From assembly GCA_004293815.1 (NCBI GenBank), contig RDZD01000020.1:27589-91588 (forward strand): a stretch of DNA of 64,000 bases. The letters are read 5' to 3'. Positions 8,360 to 17,713 of the stretch are shown piece after piece. The number at the start of each line of letters is the position of its first letter. The stretch's first letter is position 1. The notes beneath the pieces were generated by a model. It worked only from the letters and a program-made list of their open reading frames with translations, had not been told where the DNA came from and ran no database searches. This DNA is from Cytophagales bacterium (GTDB taxonomy: Bacteria; Bacteroidota; Bacteroidia; Cytophagales; Bernardetiaceae). The position numbers and the translations under genes are program-made.

Positions 8360-11300
8360 ATGAAGCAGTTATACAGCCTTTTAGTAGTTTTTTTGAGCTT
8401 TACGGCCTCACTTTACGCACAACTAAACGATAGTTTCACAGACGGTAATTACACCGCCTCACCAACTTGGGTGGGTGGCAGCACTGTGGGTCCAGCTGAA
8501 GGTTTTACGGTTAATCCCAGCTTACAGCTCCAGACAAATCTAGCCAACATTGGTACAGGAACTCGCTTTGCGTATTTGACCACACCCACAGCCATCAACC
8601 TAAGCACCAACCATTACGAATGGAGCTGCAATACTCAACTACTCTTTACTACACCAAGTCCGCCAAATTCCACCAACCATAGCCGAATTTATTTGACTTC
8701 AGATGCAAGCAATTTGCTGGGCGCGCTCAACGGTTATTTTATCAAAGTGCAAGATAAAATTACTTTAAATCGCCAAGACGGCTTGGTGGAGACCGAACTT
8801 GCCCTTGTGGGCGGCACCAGCACACCACTTGCAAGCCCTGTTACAGCCAGTATACGTGTCATACGCACGATGTCTGGTCTTTGGCAGGTGTTTCTGGGCG
8901 GTGTTTTGCAAGGTGTGGCTACAGACCTAACCTACACCACATCTAGTTTTTTTGGAGTACAGTACCGCTATTCTGCCTCTACTCGCCGCAATGATTTTGT
9001 ATTTGACAATGCACTTATTCAGCCATACATTGATGTTGCACCACCTGTCCCAACGTCGGTACAAGGCGCGGCAACTAATCAAATTGCCGTTAATTTTAAC
9101 GAGCCTATAAATGAAATTTCAGCAGAAAACGCCTCCAACTATCTTGTAGTGGGTATTGGTGCACCTCTAATAGCTGAGCTTAATCCCTTAAACCCAACGC
9201 AGGTTATCCTCACCTTTGCCACAACATTTGTACCCGCTACGGCCTACACTCTGAATGTGAGCAATGTCAAAGATTTGTTTGGCAACGATATGGTGGGTAC
9301 AACCGCATTGCCCTTTGTGTTCAATGACCTGTTACCGCCTATGCTCAGTAGGTTAAAAGTCATTTCGGCTAATGCTTTAGATGTGTTTTTTAATGAAGAC
9401 GTGCAGGTGCTTAGTGCTGAAACAGAAGCTAATTACAGCAAAAGTTTAGGGATAGCCAATCCAGCTATTGCGCTGCGCGATGCGGCCAACTTTAAACTTG
9501 TTCACTTGACCTTTCCTGACAACTTCCCTGCTAACACCAACCAAAATTTATCCATTATCAATGTGCGAGACTTGGCTTCCAATCCAATTTCGCCAGCTAT
9601 CAGCGGCTTATTTCGTTATGACACAGACCGCCCTGATGTGTGTCCAAGTGGCTGTGTGATAGCCTTGTCGCCCAATCAAGTTCGGGTTATTTTTGATGAA
9701 GATGTGGATCTTACCACTTCTCAAATTGTCAATAATTATGAAGTGTTGGGCTTAGGCTTTCCCACAAGTGCCGTGCGCGATGTGAGCAATCCCAAACAAG
9801 TACTGCTCACGTTTCCTTTTTCTTTTGTGGTAGAGCAAATGTATCAGCTCAAAATACAAAGCGTAACAGATTTGGTTGGCAATGAAATGACTACCAGAAC
9901 ACGGGATTTTATGTATGATAATAATAATCCCACTGTGGTCAAGCTACGCGTACTTGATAACAACAACATAGAATTGACTTTTAGTGAATTTGTGCAAAAT
10001 CCTTCTGCTACACTGTTAACTAACTATTTGGTGAGTAGTGGTATAGGAAACCCAACAGCCGCTACATTATCAGCGTTTGATGCCCGTATCGTTACACTGA
10101 CCTTTGCGGGCGGACTGGGCGATTTTGCAGCACTCACCCTCACCGTGTCTAACGTGAGAGACTTGCTCGGCAACGCCATGAGTCCGCCTCAGGTTCTCAA
10201 TTTTGGTACTAGAAGCCCTAGTATTGGCAAAATATGGGTACTCTCTCGTCAAAAAATACGTGTACAGTTTTCTGAACCCATAGAAACTCTCACTGCCGAA
10301 ACCGAAGCTAATTATAATGTACCTTCTTTGGGTGTGCCTTCTTTGGCTACCAAAACCGCCCCTAATTTGGTAGAATTAGACTTTGCAGCCTCTATGGCTA
10401 TAAGTACTCCATACACTTTGAGTGTTCTCAACGTTCAAGATTTGCTTGGCAATGCCATTACGACAGCTTCTACAGAAACTTTTTCCTATCAGGTACGCAT
10501 CACACAAGTCAAAGTAGTTTCTGCCAACCTGCTGGACGTTTTCTTTAGCTCTAACGTGGTTTTGGCTGATGCCGAAGATGAACTCAAATACAGCGTTGCA
10601 CCCACGCTCGGCAACCCAGCCTCTGCGGTGCGTGATGCCAGCAATTTTGCTTTAGTACACCTCTCTTTTGGCCCCAATTTCTTGCCTAGCGTCACCTACA
10701 CGCTCACAGCAGGCTGGTGCGCATTGCTGAACGGACAAATAGCCCCAATCTCTACACATAGCTTTGTATACGACAACGTGCCACCTTCGGTAACGACTCT
10801 TGAGTTGATAGGTCCAAAATCGCTGCGCTTGACTTTTTCAGAAGAACTAGACGAAGTAACGGCGGAAGCCTTGAACCATTATGCTGTCAATTTTGGGATT
10901 GGCCTGCCCGTCTCAGTAGTATTGAGTTCAAACAAGAAAGTGGTGGTGCTAACCTATGCCTCAAACTTTGCCTTCGGAACAGTTTATACACTGACTGTTA
11001 AGAGTGTCAGGGATTTGCTCCTCAACGAAATGGGCGTTCAAAATCTCACATTTTCGCGACCTGTGCAGCCAGCACCTGGCGAGTTGCTCATCACAGAGAT
11101 TTTTGCGGACGAGTCGCCCAAAAAAGGCTTGCCCTTGGCTGAATTTATAGAAATTTATAATCCCACGACCACACCCAAAAACTTGCTTGGTGTTTTGCTG
11201 CAAGACGGTAGCTCGCAAACCACTCTCCCGAGCTACACTCTTGCACCTGGTGCTTATGTCACACTTTGCCCCTTATCGGCTGTGGATAGTTTTTCGGTGT

Positions 11301-14300
11301 TTGGGGCTTGCTTAGGGCTGCCTTCTTGGCTCTCTCTCACCAACTCAGGCGAGCCTATTCGCTTTTTAAGCAGCGATAGCGTTCTAATTACCTCTGTCAC
11401 CTTTGATGATGATTGGTACAAAGATGACGTTAAAAAGCTTGGTGGCTGGTCTTTGGAGCGCATTGATTTGTCTTCACCTTGCGCTGGTGGTGGCAATTGG
11501 TTAGCGTCTCGCGACAGTACAGGAGGTACTCCTTCTAAAATCAATTCTGTCAATGGCTTAACAGCTGATGCCATAGCTCCATTTATTCTAGCCTCAAAAA
11601 CCTTAGTTCCCGATCGCTTGGAGTTGAGCCTAAGCGAAGAGTCTGACAGTTTGAGCATGGTTACACTAGCCAATTATAGCATTTTGGACGGCTCTTTATC
11701 TGTGGCCTCAATTGCTTATAATAGTCCCACAAAGCTCACCTTGCGCTTTGCGACAGCACTAGACCCTAACAAGCTCTACACTCTCGTCATGCGCAACGTG
11801 CGCGACTGTATAGGCAATACACAACCTGATACCATAAATTTTGGTGTAGGAGAAGTTCCCAAAGCTTTTGATTTGATTATCACCGAAATCATGGCGGATG
11901 AGTCCCCACGAGTCGGTTTGCCTTTGGCCGAGTATATAGAAATTCGCAACAGAACCTCAAAGCTTCTCAATTTGGGGACTGTAAGACTTTCAGATGCTAC
12001 CAGTTCCGTTTTGCTGCCTTCAAGGGTATTGGAGGGCGGTGCTTATCTGTTGCTCACTGGCACAAGTAAAGTAGATAGCTTTGGTATCAGTAATGCTGTG
12101 GGCGTAGTGGGCTTTCCGAGCTTGAGCAACACAGGGGAACCGCTCACACTTCGTGACACTTCGGGCAAACAAATCTTTGCTATCAACTTTGATGATGGCT
12201 GGTATGGTGATGCAGTGAAAAAGAACGGCGGCTGGTCTCTGGAAATGATAGACCAAAACAACCCTTGTGGAGAAGCCGATAACTGGCTGGCTTCTAAAGA
12301 TGTGAAAGGCGGTACGCCAGGAAAAATCAATTCCGTATCAGCTTCTAAGCCAGATTTGACCAAACCAGCCATAGCCTCGCTAGAAATTATCACGCTTTCA
12401 CAATTGGAAGTTACGTTTTCTGAAACGCTGGACAGCTTAAGTATGGTGACCGCGGCTAACTATGCAGTGGCGGGACTCAGTATTACTTCAGTGGTATATG
12501 TTTCGCCCAAGTCTGCGAGAATCAACTTTTCTGCGCCTATTAAAGAAACTCTGCTTTACAAATTAACCGTTACAGGGGCCAAAGATTGCGCTGGGAATGC
12601 TTCAGCAAGCAGCAAAAATTTTGGTAAAGGCCGTATCCCTTTGGCTAATGAGCTGGTTATTACGGAAATCATGGCAGACGAAACTCCAAAAGTTGGTTTG
12701 CCTTTGGCGGAGTATTTAGAGATATACAACCCAACACCTGATTTGATTTCACTTCAAGATGTTGTCATTCAAGATGCTACAAGTGAATACAAACTGCCAA
12801 ATTCTGCCATTGAAGGTAAAAAATATTTGCTTTTGTGCAGCACCAGCAAGATAGACAGTTTCGCAACGGTCAATGCTCTGGCTATGAGCAGTTTTCCGAG
12901 TCTAACTAATAGTGGCGAAGAGCTGTCTCTTATCAACTCTCTTGGCAAACGAATTTTCAGCGTTAATTACTCAGACGATTGGTATAAAGATCCTGTCAAA
13001 GCTTTGGGAGGTTGGTCTCTAGAAATGATAGACCCTAGTAACTTTTGTGGCGAAGCTGACAACTGGCTGGCATCTAAAAACCCTCTGGGTGGTACGCCTG
13101 CTGCTGAAAATTCTGTATTAGCTTCTAATCCAGACACGGTAGCTCCTGCAATTTCCAGCATTACGCTACTTGCCGACACTCTGCTTAGGATAAATTTTTC
13201 AGAAAAAATGGATAGTCTAGATGTGCTCAATGCAGCACGTTATACACTTAACAAAGGACTTACTATCAAAGTTTTGAGATGGCTAGATGCTACAAGCATT
13301 ACACTGAGTTTTTCACCTAAAATTGCCACCAGCACCATTTATGAGCTTAGTGCCAAGGGGCTAAGAGATTGTAGCGGTAACGCTTCAGCAGCACAAACCT
13401 TTAGTTTTGGTCGCGGAGTAGCACCCACTGGCAATGAGCTGCTGATTACCGAAATTTTGGCAGATCCCAGCCCGAGAATTGGTCTTCCAGAACGAGAGTT
13501 CTTGGAAATTCATAATAATAGCGACAAGCTTTTGGAAATTGGCGGCGTAACGCTTTCTGACGCAGGCGGCGTGTGTACCCTACCTCCTGCGGTGCTCTTA
13601 CCGCGCCAATACGCCGTGATTTGTGGCACATCTTCGGTGAGCAATTTTGCGGCTTATGGTACTGTCATTGGCGTAACGGGCTTTCCAAGCCTTGACAATG
13701 AAGGTGAAAAACTGACTCTTAGAGCGGCAAACAACAACTTATTGTTTAGCGTTGACTATGATTACAACTGGTATAGTGACCCAGCCAAAAAAGCAGGCGG
13801 CTGGACACTTGAACTCAAAGACCTTAATAGCCCGTGCATAGAAGCTGGCAACTGGCTAGCGAGCGAGTCTCCTTCAGGCGGTACTCCAGCCGCTGCCAAC
13901 TCCCTCAGTGGTGAAGTGCGTGATGTGCTTCCGCCGCAAATAGAACAAGTTCTGGCCTTGTCAGATACTCTCATTGAAGTGCGCTTTTCTGAGAAGATGG
14001 ATAGTGTCAGCTTGATGAATAGCCTTAACTATCTGCTTTCAGACGCTTTGGTTTTGAAGAAAATCATTTATCTATCTGAAAAAAATATCCGCTTTGTCAT
14101 AAGTCCCAAGCTTTTGATTAATAAAGCCTATAAACTTACCGTAAAAGCTGTCAGGGACTGTTCAGGCAACGCCATAGAGGAAATTGCTTGGCCATTTGGT
14201 TTGGGTGTTGTGCCTGACTTCAATGAGTTAATCATTACAGAAATCATGTGCGACCCCTCACCTGTTATCAAACTTCCTGAAACAGAATATCTAGAAATAT

Positions 14301-15880
14301 TCAATCCGACGAACAAAATTTTAAGTTTGGGAGGTGTCCTGCTCTCCGATGGCTCTGAAACGGTTGTCTTACCATTTCAAAATATTCAACCTCAAAGCTA
14401 TTGGGTCATTTGCCCCTCTTCTTCAGTGAACGCATTGTCTCTTTTTGGCAGTAATATTCTTGGCATTTCGAACTGGGTGAGCCTGGATAACTTCGGCGAA
14501 AACTTACGCCTGCGCACGCCTGATGGCCGTTTGATACATGACGTAACCTATTCGGACGATTGGTACAATTCTGCCGACAAAGAAGAAGGGGGCTGGTCTT
14601 TGGAGATGATTGACCCGAACAACCCTTGTGCAGGTAGCAGCAACTGGACGGCTTCTGAACACCCCAAAGGCGGGACACCCGCAAAAGAAAATTCGGTACT
14701 GGGTAGTTTTCCAGATAATAGACCACCCAAGTTGCTTAAAGCTGATGCCTTAGATCCCTTGACGGTGCGTTTAAAGTTTGATGAAAAGCTGGACAGTGCA
14801 CAACTGGTGCGCTTTGCAGAAATCAGCTTAGACAAAGGGTTGATTGTAAAAAATTTAGAGTTAGAGCCTGCTGATTTTTCGCTTGTCAAACTTAGGCTGG
14901 TTTCAGACATGACCCCAAGAACTGTTTATACCGCCAAAGTGGGACAAATCACTGATTGTGTGGGTAATTTACTCAATGCAGAAAACAACCAAGCTACTTT
15001 TGTTCTACCTGAGCAAGGCGACTCCACGGATTTAGTCATTAATGAAATTCTCTTTGATCCTCCTGTAGGCGGTACAGACTTTGTTGAAATTTACAACCGT
15101 TCTGAGAAGTTTGTCAATTTGAGAGGCTGGCGTATAACAGGCTTCCGTGATGGAGCAATTTATACCCCAAAAATCATTTCGGAAGAAGATCTAATTCTGG
15201 CTCCTCAGTCTTATCTGGCAGTTTCACGCAGTAACGAGCTGCTTTTGGGACAATATCCAAACGGCAAACGCGAAAACTTTTGGGCTATCAATAGCCTACC
15301 TTCTTTTGCAGATTCAGAAGGTACAGTCATTTTGCAGAGCAACACTGGTCAGATTGTAGACAGATTTGATTATAACAAAGATTTTCATTTAGACTTGATC
15401 CGCGACCGAGAAGGTGTGAGTTTGGAACGCATCAACTTCAATAATCCCACTAACGATCGCAACAATTGGCATTCTGCTGCTGCCACTATTGGCTATGGTA
15501 CGCCAGGCTATTTGAATTCTCAGTATGTGGGCGAAAACGGAGCAAGTCAAAATAAAGATTGCTTTGGTTTAAGTCTAGATATCTTTACACCCGACAACGA
15601 CGGCATAGACGATTTTGTACAAATCAACTACACTTGTGCAGATTTGGGCACTATTGCAGACATTAACATTTACGATATGAAAGGCAGGCTCATGCGTCAG
15701 TTAGTTCAGAACAGGCTAGTGGCTACGAGTGGTGGCTCGCTAACGTGGGACGGCCTCACCGACAGCGGACAGAAAGTGCCTGTAGGCTATTATCTGATAA
15801 CGATACAGACGTATAACCTGAGCGGTAAAACCTCTGTAGTTCGCAAAAAGATAGCGGTTAGCGGTACTTGGAACCGCTAA
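8360..15880 (+). CDS. Giant secreted protein with Ig-like and lamin-tail domains and a type IX-like C-terminal domain
   Basis: A 2506-residue secreted protein. I start at ATG 8360 because it places the signal peptide (MKQLYSLLVVFLSFTASLYAQ, cleavage after LYAQ) at the N-terminus; an in-frame TTG at 8333 adds nine charged residues. Order: a lectin-like beta-sandwich (about 22-230); seven Ig-like domains of about 97 residues (about 232-900), each opening with a pattern like VxFxExV and containing YTLxVxNVxD; six lamin-tail domains starting near residues 907, 1171, 1431, 1693, 1956 and 2224 (motif LxITEIMADxSP), the first five each followed by another Ig-like domain; and a C-terminal FlgD/CHU_C-like domain (FTPDNDGIDDF, WDGLTDSGQKVPVGYY) typical of type IX secretion cargo. 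Lamin-tail domains occur in secreted nucleases and adhesins. No catalytic motif is visible, so an adhesin or surface-structural role is likely. The PorQ gene at 35058 fits this export route. Confidence 0.9.
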   Translation: MKQLYSLLVVFLSFTASLYAQLNDSFTDGNYTASPTWVGGSTVGPAEGFTVNPSLQLQTNLANIGTGTRFAYLTTPTAINLSTNHYEWSCNTQLLFTTPSPPNSTNHSRIYLTSDASNLLGALNGYFIKVQDKITLNRQDGLVETELALVGGTSTPLASPVTASIRVIRTMSGLWQVFLGGVLQGVATDLTYTTSSFFGVQYRYSASTRRNDFVFDNALIQPYIDVAPPVPTSVQGAATNQIAVNFNEPINEISAENASNYLVVGIGAPLIAELNPLNPTQVILTFATTFVPATAYTLNVSNVKDLFGNDMVGTTALPFVFNDLLPPMLSRLKVISANALDVFFNEDVQVLSAETEANYSKSLGIANPAIALRDAANFKLVHLTFPDNFPANTNQNLSIINVRDLASNPISPAISGLFRYDTDRPDVCPSGCVIALSPNQVRVIFDEDVDLTTSQIVNNYEVLGLGFPTSAVRDVSNPKQVLLTFPFSFVVEQMYQLKIQSVTDLVGNEMTTRTRDFMYDNNNPTVVKLRVLDNNNIELTFSEFVQNPSATLLTNYLVSSGIGNPTAATLSAFDARIVTLTFAGGLGDFAALTLTVSNVRDLLGNAMSPPQVLNFGTRSPSIGKIWVLSRQKIRVQFSEPIETLTAETEANYNVPSLGVPSLATKTAPNLVELDFAASMAISTPYTLSVLNVQDLLGNAITTASTETFSYQVRITQVKVVSANLLDVFFSSNVVLADAEDELKYSVAPTLGNPASAVRDASNFALVHLSFGPNFLPSVTYTLTAGWCALLNGQIAPISTHSFVYDNVPPSVTTLELIGPKSLRLTFSEELDEVTAEALNHYAVNFGIGLPVSVVLSSNKKVVVLTYASNFAFGTVYTLTVKSVRDLLLNEMGVQNLTFSRPVQPAPGELLITEIFADESPKKGLPLAEFIEIYNPTTTPKNLLGVLLQDGSSQTTLPSYTLAPGAYVTLCPLSAVDSFSVFGACLGLPSWLSLTNSGEPIRFLSSDSVLITSVTFDDDWYKDDVKKLGGWSLERIDLSSPCAGGGNWLASRDSTGGTPSKINSVNGLTADAIAPFILASKTLVPDRLELSLSEESDSLSMVTLANYSILDGSLSVASIAYNSPTKLTLRFATALDPNKLYTLVMRNVRDCIGNTQPDTINFGVGEVPKAFDLIITEIMADESPRVGLPLAEYIEIRNRTSKLLNLGTVRLSDATSSVLLPSRVLEGGAYLLLTGTSKVDSFGISNAVGVVGFPSLSNTGEPLTLRDTSGKQIFAINFDDGWYGDAVKKNGGWSLEMIDQNNPCGEADNWLASKDVKGGTPGKINSVSASKPDLTKPAIASLEIITLSQLEVTFSETLDSLSMVTAANYAVAGLSITSVVYVSPKSARINFSAPIKETLLYKLTVTGAKDCAGNASASSKNFGKGRIPLANELVITEIMADETPKVGLPLAEYLEIYNPTPDLISLQDVVIQDATSEYKLPNSAIEGKKYLLLCSTSKIDSFATVNALAMSSFPSLTNSGEELSLINSLGKRIFSVNYSDDWYKDPVKALGGWSLEMIDPSNFCGEADNWLASKNPLGGTPAAENSVLASNPDTVAPAISSITLLADTLLRINFSEKMDSLDVLNAARYTLNKGLTIKVLRWLDATSITLSFSPKIATSTIYELSAKGLRDCSGNASAAQTFSFGRGVAPTGNELLITEILADPSPRIGLPEREFLEIHNNSDKLLEIGGVTLSDAGGVCTLPPAVLLPRQYAVICGTSSVSNFAAYGTVIGVTGFPSLDNEGEKLTLRAANNNLLFSVDYDYNWYSDPAKKAGGWTLELKDLNSPCIEAGNWLASESPSGGTPAAANSLSGEVRDVLPPQIEQVLALSDTLIEVRFSEKMDSVSLMNSLNYLLSDALVLKKIIYLSEKNIRFVISPKLLINKAYKLTVKAVRDCSGNAIEEIAWPFGLGVVPDFNELIITEIMCDPSPVIKLPETEYLEIFNPTNKILSLGGVLLSDGSETVVLPFQNIQPQSYWVICPSSSVNALSLFGSNILGISNWVSLDNFGENLRLRTPDGRLIHDVTYSDDWYNSADKEEGGWSLEMIDPNNPCAGSSNWTASEHPKGGTPAKENSVLGSFPDNRPPKLLKADALDPLTVRLKFDEKLDSAQLVRFAEISLDKGLIVKNLELEPADFSLVKLRLVSDMTPRTVYTAKVGQITDCVGNLLNAENNQATFVLPEQGDSTDLVINEILFDPPVGGTDFVEIYNRSEKFVNLRGWRITGFRDGAIYTPKIISEEDLILAPQSYLAVSRSNELLLGQYPNGKRENFWAINSLPSFADSEGTVILQSNTGQIVDRFDYNKDFHLDLIRDREGVSLERINFNNPTNDRNNWHSAAATIGYGTPGYLNSQYVGENGASQNKDCFGLSLDIFTPDNDGIDDFVQINYTCADLGTIADINIYDMKGRLMRQLVQNRLVATSGGSLTWDGLTDSGQKVPVGYYLITIQTYNLSGKTSVVRKKIAVSGTWNR
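11075..15030 (+). repeat. Tandem array of ~790-bp coding repeats (lamin-tail + Ig-like units)
   Basis: Inside the giant gene, the coding sequence for LxITEIxxDxSP recurs near 11081, 11872, 12652, 13439, 14227 and 15031, giving spacings of 791, 780, 787, 788 and 804 bp. Within each unit a second block encoding DDWYKD..KxxGGWSLEMID and NWLAS...GGTPAKxNSV recurs at a constant offset. The units are clearly diverged at the DNA level, so this is an old amplification rather than a recent duplication. A separate set of shorter units of about 290 bp lies upstream (about 9040-11070). Confidence 0.85.
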
Positions 15881-15884
15881 GAAA

Positions 15885-16694
15885 TTAGGCTTTTGCTTCT
15901 TGGCTATTTAGAAATTCTAAAAGCATTGTGCGAAGTTCGCGCGAGGAAAGATTCATGACTATCTCGCCTTTTCGGGCGAGAGCAATCTGGCCCGTCTCTT
16001 CAGAAACCACTAAAACAGAGGCTTCGGTATGTTCTGTTAGGCCAAGCGCGGCGCGGTGTCTTAAACCAAGATGAGTGGGTAGGGTGTTGTTGTCAGAAAT
16101 TGGTAAGCGGCAACGAGCCGCCATAAGTCTACCGTTGGTGATGATGGCAGCACCGTCGTGCATTGGGCTGTTTTTAAAGAAAATAGACAGAATAAGAGAC
16201 TTTGAGATAATCGCCTCCATTCTATCGCCTGTTTCTATGTAGGGATTAAGTTCTATTTCCGACCCTATAGCAATGAGCGCGCCAGTATTGGCTTCGCTCA
16301 TACGTTTGGTGGCATCTATCAAACCATTAATGTCCCATGCTGTAGCATTTTGCCGCTTGCGAGCCGCCACAAACAATGCCTGCCAGCGATTGAGCGTAGC
16401 GGTTTGGCTTAGAATAATAAGAAACTTTTTGATTTCAGTCTGAAAAAAGATAATCAGTGCTACCATGCCCACACCCATAAACTGCCCTAAAATCTTACTC
16501 AGCAGCTTCATTTCTGAGGCTTCCACGATGAGGTATATTAAATAGAGCGACAAGAAACCTATAGAAACACGGGCAGCAATCGTACCACGCACAAGTGTGT
16601 AAAAGCTATACAGCAACAGCCCTACAAAGAACATATCTAGTATGTCTACCCAATGCACTTCTAAAAAGCCTATCTGAAAGACCAAAGGCATCAT
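15885..16694 (-). CDS. cdaA: Diadenylate cyclase (c-di-AMP synthase), CdaA type
   Basis: A 269-residue membrane enzyme that makes cyclic di-AMP from two ATP. Three N-terminal transmembrane helices (about residues 14-35, 42-60 and 70-88) precede a DisA_N catalytic domain with both diagnostic motifs: DGA (D180, in MHDGAAII) and RHR (R212-R214, in GLRHRAALG). This layout is CdaA/DacA, not DisA. It ends 4 bp from the convergent giant gene. Its classic partner YbbR (CdaR) is not adjacent, but a YbbR-like gene is present at 45288 beside coaE. The glmM and folP genes often found next to it are also absent. Confidence 0.95.
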   Translation of the reverse strand: MMPLVFQIGFLEVHWVDILDMFFVGLLLYSFYTLVRGTIAARVSIGFLSLYLIYLIVEASEMKLLSKILGQFMGVGMVALIIFFQTEIKKFLIILSQTATLNRWQALFVAARKRQNATAWDINGLIDATKRMSEANTGALIAIGSEIELNPYIETGDRMEAIISKSLILSIFFKNSPMHDGAAIITNGRLMAARCRLPISDNNTLPTHLGLRHRAALGLTEHTEASVLVVSEETGQIALARKGEIVMNLSSRELRTMLLEFLNSQEAKA

Positions 16695-16774
16695 AAGCTG
16701 CGTGTATTATTTGTACCAAACCGTGTGCAAAAAGTCTTCTTTTGATGCCTTCTTGCCAATAATTTCTAAGTTTA

Positions 16775-17560
16775 TTAAGCGTCCGTTTTCTTATTCACAC
16801 GTTCTAAGAACGCCTTCATGCCAGACTTTAAATTTTTGAGTTTGCCGTCTAGCCCTTCGGTATTTACATAAATGGTGTTATGTTCAGAGGCTATCTCATG
16901 AGCAGGACGTGTATCGGTGTAGTAATAGGCTGCAATAGACTTGCGCGACAAATGAGGCGGTGTATTGAGTGGCTTAGGGTGTCCGTGGAAAGACACCTCA
17001 TTGGTTTCAAAAATAACACAGCGGTTAAAATCAGGCGAAATATAAGCAAGTTGCTGATTGGTGGGTAAGTCCCAAAGCTCTAAAAAGCCATTGTACTCTT
17101 TTTTCCAATCTTTGTTCATGTATACCAGAATGTTGAGGCGACGATGCTGCCTAGTTTCTGGGTGATAATTAAAATCTACGTGTACATCCAAAAAAGCCCC
17201 CTTTAGCGATTGATGAAGCCCTCCACCAAAGAGTTTTGCATCGGGTTTGAGGTCTTCTATTTTGGTGATTTCAGAAACAATACTGAGCAGTTTTGTGCTA
17301 TTTAGCTCTTCAAACACTTGATTAAGTAGCGGCTCCTCGAAAGTGGTAAGGGCATATTTGTTTTTTTGATTGATGTAAGTCGTACCATCCCATTGCCCTT
17401 TGGTAACATCAGGATACGCATGAAGAATACGCTCTGCGGCCTCCAAATGAAAGAAATTCTCAAAACAGAGGTATCTGAAAGGCTTTTTGGGGTCATTAAA
17501 CTCCACCTTGAGGCTTTCTTTGATGCTTTCTAGACGTTCGTAATTGATTAGTTCAGACAT
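16775..17560 (-). CDS. 2-oxoglutarate/Fe(II)-dependent oxygenase (prolyl-hydroxylase-like)
   Basis: A 261-residue double-stranded beta-helix dioxygenase. The Fe(II) triad is visible: H127 and D129 in HVDFNYH and a distal histidine in VSFHGHP (H192), followed by SRKSIAAYYYT, whose arginine fits the 2-oxoglutarate anchor. Members of this family hydroxylate proline or other residues on proteins or on small molecules; the substrate is unknown here. I take ATG 17560; the longer frame from 17590 adds a hydrophobic stretch unlike the family. It lies downstream of the BtuG-like gene on the same strand but has its own -7-like element (17653-17660), so co-transcription is uncertain. Confidence 0.87.
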   Translation of the reverse strand: MSELINYERLESIKESLKVEFNDPKKPFRYLCFENFFHLEAAERILHAYPDVTKGQWDGTTYINQKNKYALTTFEEPLLNQVFEELNSTKLLSIVSEITKIEDLKPDAKLFGGGLHQSLKGAFLDVHVDFNYHPETRQHRRLNILVYMNKDWKKEYNGFLELWDLPTNQQLAYISPDFNRCVIFETNEVSFHGHPKPLNTPPHLSRKSIAAYYYTDTRPAHEIASEHNTIYVNTEGLDGKLKNLKSGMKAFLERVNKKTDA

Positions 17561-17642
17561 AAGACATAAAGTATAAATGTAAACAAGCAAAAATCAAGGG
17601 TGAAAACTGGCTCGCAGGGTGTTGCAAATTTAATAAAAGCTA

Positions 17643-17694
17643 AACAGGATACCAAAACTATACACTAAATTTGTCCGTTCTCTGGTATCCTGTT
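17643..17694. repeat. 12-bp perfect inverted repeat between btuG-like and oxygenase genes
   Basis: AACAGGATACCA at 17643-17654 and its exact reverse complement at 17683-17694, separated by 28 nt. It lies just after the btuG-like stop (minus strand). The loop is long and no T-run follows on the minus strand, so it is a weak terminator candidate. One arm overlaps a -7-like TAGTTTTG (minus strand, 17660-17653), so an operator for the oxygenase gene is also possible. Confidence 0.5.
17653..17660 (-). promoter_or_regulatory. Possible -7 element for the oxygenase gene
   Basis: Minus-strand TAGTTTTG is a perfect -7 match, but no TTTG lies at the right distance upstream. Predicted leader is about 86 nt. 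It falls inside the inverted-repeat region. Confidence 0.35.
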
Positions 17695-17713
17695 AGCCTC
17701 CTAAAAACAGAAA

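Noticed and set aside
11254..11673. Minus-strand open reading frames inside the giant gene (also near 12043, 12967 and 14548)
   Set aside because: They recur at the period of the repeats and mirror the plus-strand coding sequence; they are antisense shadows.
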